Source: Planctomycetota bacterium (GTDB lineage Bacteria; Planctomycetota; Phycisphaerae; Sedimentisphaerales; Anaerohalosphaeraceae). Taken from it: a DNA stretch of 8,247 bases. The DNA lies in contig QNBU01000039.1 of NCBI GenBank assembly GCA_003644215.1, positions 1-8,247 on the forward strand. The letters run 5' to 3'. This document shows, piece by piece, positions 4,943 to 8,247 of this stretch (positions are counted from its first letter, which is position 1; every line of letters starts with the position of its first letter). The notes below the pieces were generated by a model that had not been told where the DNA came from, searched no databases, and saw only the letters and a program-made list of their open reading frames with translations. The translations under genes were made by a program, and so were the position numbers.

Positions 4943-7105
4943 TTAATCCTGGCCGATGAATTCGGGGATCAATTCTTTGATGGTTGCTACGATTCTGGAG
5001 CGATCCTGTGTATGGGCGACTTCGATCACCTTCCCGATGCCGCTCCTCAGTGTCTGCCGGTCCTTGGAAATGGTTTTCCATATTGCGATTTTGGGGTGCT
5101 TAGTGGGGATCATATCCTCACCCTCGATAGAGAGTTCTTCAAACAGTTTTTCGCCAGGACGCAGGCCGGTAAATTCGATTTCGATGTCCTCGCCGGGACG
5201 AAAACCACTGAGCGTAATCAGTTCGCGGGCCAGATCGACGATTTTGACCGGTTCACCCATATCCAGCAGGAATATCTCGCCGCCGGACCCCATTATCGCG
5301 GCCTGAAGTACTAATTGACTGGCCTCCGGGATCGTCATAAAGTAACGGGTCATCTCCGGATGCGTTACTGTTACCGGGCCGCCGTCGACAATTTGCTTGT
5401 TGAATATCGGAATAACCGACCCGTTCGACCCCAACACATTGCCAAACCGAACGGTCATAAAGTGGGTCTTGCTGGTGTTGTTTAAGTCCTGAATATACAT
5501 CTCGGCGATCCGCTTGGACGAACCCATAATGCTCGTGGGGTTAACCGCTTTGTCGGTGCTGATCATCACGAAGTCATCCGCTCCGAATATGTCCGCAGCA
5601 TCTGCCATATTTCGCGTACCAACGACATTGTTCTTGATTGCCTCGCCGGGATTGCCCTCCATCAGGGGTACATGTTTATGAGCGGCTGCATGGATCACCA
5701 CCTGGGGATGGTGTTTTTCGTAAACCTGGTTCACGCGGGCCGTCTCTGCGATATCACAAATGACCGCTTTCATCTGAACATCGGGGAAACTCTTCCGTAA
5801 CTCCCCTTCAATAAAAAATAACGGATTTTCGGCCTGTTCGACAAGCAGCAAAAGCTTTGGCCCGAATGCACAAACCTGCCGGCACATTTCCGAACCAATA
5901 GACCCGCCGGCACCTGTTACCAAAATGACTTTATCTTTAAGAAACTTTTCGAGTTGCTGCATATCCAACTGAACCACATCGCGCCCCAACAGGTCATCAA
6001 TATCCACATGACGCATCTGGGAAACACTAAATTTACCCGAGGCAATATCGGTCAGCGAAGGAACCGTGCTGAAACGCAATGCCGTCCCCTGGCATATCTG
6101 AACGACATGCCGCAGTTGCTTTCGTGTGGCACTGGGGATTGCGATGGCAATTTCGTCAATTGAACTCTTTTCGCAGATTTTTGGCAATTGTTCCACAGGC
6201 CCCAGAACCGTAATGCCGTGGATGCTCATGCCCTGCTTGGCCGGGTCGTCATCCACAAAGCCAACAACCTCGTAATTGGCGTCCCTGCGGCGAAGCATCT
6301 CCCGCAGCAGCGCCTCGCCGGCGTTACCCGCCCCAACAATCAGGAATCGGCGGGCCGTACCGTGCGATTCGGAGAAAAATTCTTCATGATAGAGCCGAAT
6401 CAGCATCCGCAATGCGGATAGAAACACAACGGTCGTAGACAAATCCAGCATCAGCACACCTTCAATGTGGCGCTGGGCCTGTCGCAACTCGGCCACCCTG
6501 ACTTCCTGTTCCTTTCGCTCGCGGCTGTTGATTGGCTGCTGGTCAATCTTCTTCGAGAGTTCTTTGATCCGGCTAACCTCGATAATATTCCGAAGTCCTT
6601 TGAGATTTTCATGTTTCCGACCAAGCCGAACTTCTTCATCTCGGCTTAATGCCTTTTTTGCGTCAATTTCAAGTTGCTTCATTGTTGTATTAAGCTGCCC
6701 GACGGTGGATTCAGGGACTATGTACTTGCCATAGATTCCATAAAAATACCATATCGCCACCAGAATAATCGTACTGACAAGAGACGCCTTGGCAATGTTC
6801 AACAAATCGCCGAGGCCGACATACCGCCACCAGCCATGATACTGTTTGAACCGGGCAAATATAATCAACTTGACCGGAATGGCAATAGCGAGAATGATAG
6901 GGAATTGATAAATTGCCCATTTACGCAAAATCTGCATATCAAAAGCAAACAGAAACGCCAACAACAAGGCACCGAAAAAGCAGCCGAGATGCGCTAAAAT
7001 AATGAGCGTTTTACGATAGCGGAGTATTCCTTTGGGATGCACATTTCCCTGCTCTGTTGCCGGAACTTTATTGCCCGGTTTTGAATCTGATTGCATCAGC
7101 ATCAT
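4943..7105 (-). CDS. Membrane-bound nucleotide-sugar 4,6-dehydratase (PglF/WbpM/CapD-type polysaccharide biosynthesis protein)
   Basis: This family typically converts UDP-GlcNAc to UDP-4-keto-6-deoxy-GlcNAc, the entry to amino-deoxy sugars of O-antigen, capsule and glycoprotein glycans. The 720 residues show membrane segments at about 33-55, 68-86, 103-124 and 217-238, with the family motif YHGWWRYVGLGDL between segments two and three. A first Rossmann fold follows (VGAGNAGE, 257-264), then the SDR catalytic domain with GAGGSIGSE (398-406), ISTDKAVNPTS (515-525), MGSSKR (527-532) and TGLRPGEKLFEEL (646-658). Met527 replaces the usual SDR Tyr, as in WbpM-type large dehydratases; Asp518 and Lys519 are kept. 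About residues 130-215 are an extra charged helical stretch, probably periplasmic. The first ATG (7105) has a weak GGA 9 bases upstream; the Met at residue 4 is an alternative. It lies 16 bases after a membrane-protein gene, so the two are probably one operon. Exact substrate is inferred. Confidence 0.92.
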   Translation of the reverse strand: MMLMQSDSKPGNKVPATEQGNVHPKGILRYRKTLIILAHLGCFFGALLLAFLFAFDMQILRKWAIYQFPIILAIAIPVKLIIFARFKQYHGWWRYVGLGDLLNIAKASLVSTIILVAIWYFYGIYGKYIVPESTVGQLNTTMKQLEIDAKKALSRDEEVRLGRKHENLKGLRNIIEVSRIKELSKKIDQQPINSRERKEQEVRVAELRQAQRHIEGVLMLDLSTTVVFLSALRMLIRLYHEEFFSESHGTARRFLIVGAGNAGEALLREMLRRRDANYEVVGFVDDDPAKQGMSIHGITVLGPVEQLPKICEKSSIDEIAIAIPSATRKQLRHVVQICQGTALRFSTVPSLTDIASGKFSVSQMRHVDIDDLLGRDVVQLDMQQLEKFLKDKVILVTGAGGSIGSEMCRQVCAFGPKLLLLVEQAENPLFFIEGELRKSFPDVQMKAVICDIAETARVNQVYEKHHPQVVIHAAAHKHVPLMEGNPGEAIKNNVVGTRNMADAADIFGADDFVMISTDKAVNPTSIMGSSKRIAEMYIQDLNNTSKTHFMTVRFGNVLGSNGSVIPIFNKQIVDGGPVTVTHPEMTRYFMTIPEASQLVLQAAIMGSGGEIFLLDMGEPVKIVDLARELITLSGFRPGEDIEIEFTGLRPGEKLFEELSIEGEDMIPTKHPKIAIWKTISKDRQTLRSGIGKVIEVAHTQDRSRIVATIKELIPEFIGQD

Positions 7106-7121
7106 CTATAATGTTCCAAAT

Positions 7122-8247
7122 TTAATCGGTATTCGCCACTCGTTCAAAGTGGACAAAGATTTGTTCAATTTCCATTTTATCGATTTTTTTTCGCATCAAC
7201 GCATAAATTACCGTTGCTGAACTGAAAAAATAGCTGACAATATAAGACAGCAAAATTCCTACGACCCCTAACATAAACAGATAAATCACGACCGAGGAGG
7301 CGGACTCGGTCCAAACCGCCGGGGAAGAGGATGTATTTAGAAAGCTTAGCAGAGTCGGCTCCGGCCAGATCCGCTCAAGCTTTGGAGATTGCTTGACGAT
7401 CGTCATACCCACCAACAGCAAACTGTAAGTTAAGCGAAGGGCCAGAAAAATCAGCAGTCGCAGGACCAGATAAAACAATGTCCCCAATACCCCTGAAACC
7501 AGAACATAATAAACCATTCGTATCGGGCAATGCAGGACATAATTGAAGGCCCGTCCAATTGAATCGGGACCCGTGGTTTTCTCATAGGCAATCGACGGAA
7601 ATAACAACATCCCCCCGGCGAATGTCCCTAAGACCAGCAACGACACCAGAAAACCGAAGAAGAGTACAAATCCAAATAACAGGACCATCAACACCTCGCC
7701 AACGCGCGGGATGGCCGCAATCATTCCCAATACTATCACCACAAATGCAAACCCCCCCACCAATCCCAAAGGCAATAATGGAGCCGTCAGAAAAGACCGG
7801 TAGTTTTGTGCGGCGTAGCCGGCGGCCTCAAAAAGACCGGGGCGTTCAGCTTTGGCGAATTCCAAAGCAGCACAACGGCTGATGGCACCGCCGACAAAGA
7901 CACCTATCAAAAATACGGTGGAAAAGTAGATTACGCTGTAAAGCGGATGAAAACGAAACGCCCAGCCAACTGCACACAGACAAAGCCAGACATTATCGAG
8001 AACATATTTAACATTTGAATAGATGTTGGCATTGCTTAGATCAAATAACTGTGTCGTAGCATTGTGAAAACATCCTGAAGCAAACACCCATAATGTCGAA
8101 AAAACACCCTGTCGTTGTGTGTCCGAACGGCTCTTACTTTTCTTGACGAACTCTTTGACATCTTCGCAGCGGCCGCTGATATAGACATCAAGCTCTGTTT
8201 GGATGGGTGCTGAAGAAAAATGCTGATTCTGACTGACGGCGACAACC
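7122..8247 (-). CDS. Multi-spanning membrane protein of unknown function, 5' end outside window
   Basis: The frame is open from the window edge (first full codon 8246-8244) to the TAA at 7122-7124, giving 374 visible residues. A GTG at 8087 is an internal Val, because the sequence before it reads on without a stop and looks coding (DVKEFVKKSKSR, GVFSTLWVFASG). Hydrophobic segments lie at about visible residues 103-123, 153-179, 184-216, 244-285 (long enough for two passes) and 317-351, so five to six membrane passes. Soluble parts include RCAALEFAKAERPGLFEAAGYA (124-145) and AYEKTTGPDSIGRAFNYV (220-237). Both resemble, from memory, conserved stretches of planctomycete membrane proteins without a known function. 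The C-terminus is charged and short. It is the upstream gene of a two-gene - strand unit with the dehydratase. No enzymatic motif is seen, and transport or envelope roles would be guesses. Confidence 0.82.
   Translation of the reverse strand, partial: VVAVSQNQHFSSAPIQTELDVYISGRCEDVKEFVKKSKSRSDTQRQGVFSTLWVFASGCFHNATTQLFDLSNANIYSNVKYVLDNVWLCLCAVGWAFRFHPLYSVIYFSTVFLIGVFVGGAISRCAALEFAKAERPGLFEAAGYAAQNYRSFLTAPLLPLGLVGGFAFVVIVLGMIAAIPRVGEVLMVLLFGFVLFFGFLVSLLVLGTFAGGMLLFPSIAYEKTTGPDSIGRAFNYVLHCPIRMVYYVLVSGVLGTLFYLVLRLLIFLALRLTYSLLLVGMTIVKQSPKLERIWPEPTLLSFLNTSSSPAVWTESASSVVIYLFMLGVVGILLSYIVSYFFSSATVIYALMRKKIDKMEIEQIFVHFERVANTD

Noticed and set aside
4799..5314. 171-residue + strand frame across the convergent junction
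   Set aside because: It crosses the strong terminator and runs antisense to the conserved C-terminal part of the dehydratase.
7119..7147. Possible - strand promoter (TTGAAC, 17 bases, TAAATT) directly ahead of the dehydratase
   Set aside because: Both hexamers match only 4 of 6, it lies inside the end of the upstream gene, and transcription would start just a few bases before the ATG.
8036..8245. 69-residue - strand frame at the right edge
   Set aside because: It overlaps, in another frame, the continuous coding sequence of the membrane protein that runs to the window edge, and has no protein-like pattern.

Overview
The window reads as chromosomal DNA of a Gram-negative-type bacterium with moderate GC content, most likely a planctomycete of the Phycisphaerae. 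This rests on the lipopolysaccharide precursor gene kdsA, on a C-terminal membrane protein fragment whose sequence style I associate with planctomycete membrane proteins, and on several lineage-specific-looking hypothetical proteins. The taxonomic call is an inference from protein flavour; no rRNA or other marker is present.

Layout. Bases 1-4854 are coded on the + strand: the 3' part of a large helical-repeat/beta-domain protein of unknown function (1-1348); a 192-base gap with a candidate promoter; kdsA (1541-2362), overlapping by 4 bases a radical SAM protein of the TYW1-like COG0731 type (2359-3294); a 215-base non-coding stretch with a candidate promoter, a palindrome and overlapping hairpins; a small 83-residue protein of unknown function (3510-3761); and a XerC-type tyrosine recombinase (3838-4854) with its own good promoter and Shine-Dalgarno. 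Bases 4943-8247 are coded on the - strand: a membrane-bound nucleotide-sugar 4,6-dehydratase of the PglF/WbpM/CapD type (4943-7105), 16 bases downstream of a multi-spanning membrane protein whose 5' end is outside the window (7122-8247). The two convergent blocks meet at one strong hairpin with T tracts on both sides (4889-4917), which should terminate transcription from both directions.

How the genes fit together. KdsA makes Kdo-8-phosphate for the LPS inner core. The dehydratase opens the route to amino-deoxy sugars used in O-antigen, capsule or glycoprotein glycans. Both therefore serve the cell envelope, although they lie in separate transcription units. XerC is expected to act in chromosome dimer resolution. 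The radical SAM protein, the 83-residue protein, the membrane protein and the first gene have no function I can assign.

I see no mobile element, CRISPR array, tRNA or rRNA and no clear new multi-gene system. The most unusual items are an approximately 85-residue charged helical insertion, probably periplasmic, in the dehydratase; the leader structure ahead of the 83-residue gene; the kdsA-radical SAM coupling; and an Ala/Thr-rich insertion in the Xer core-binding domain.
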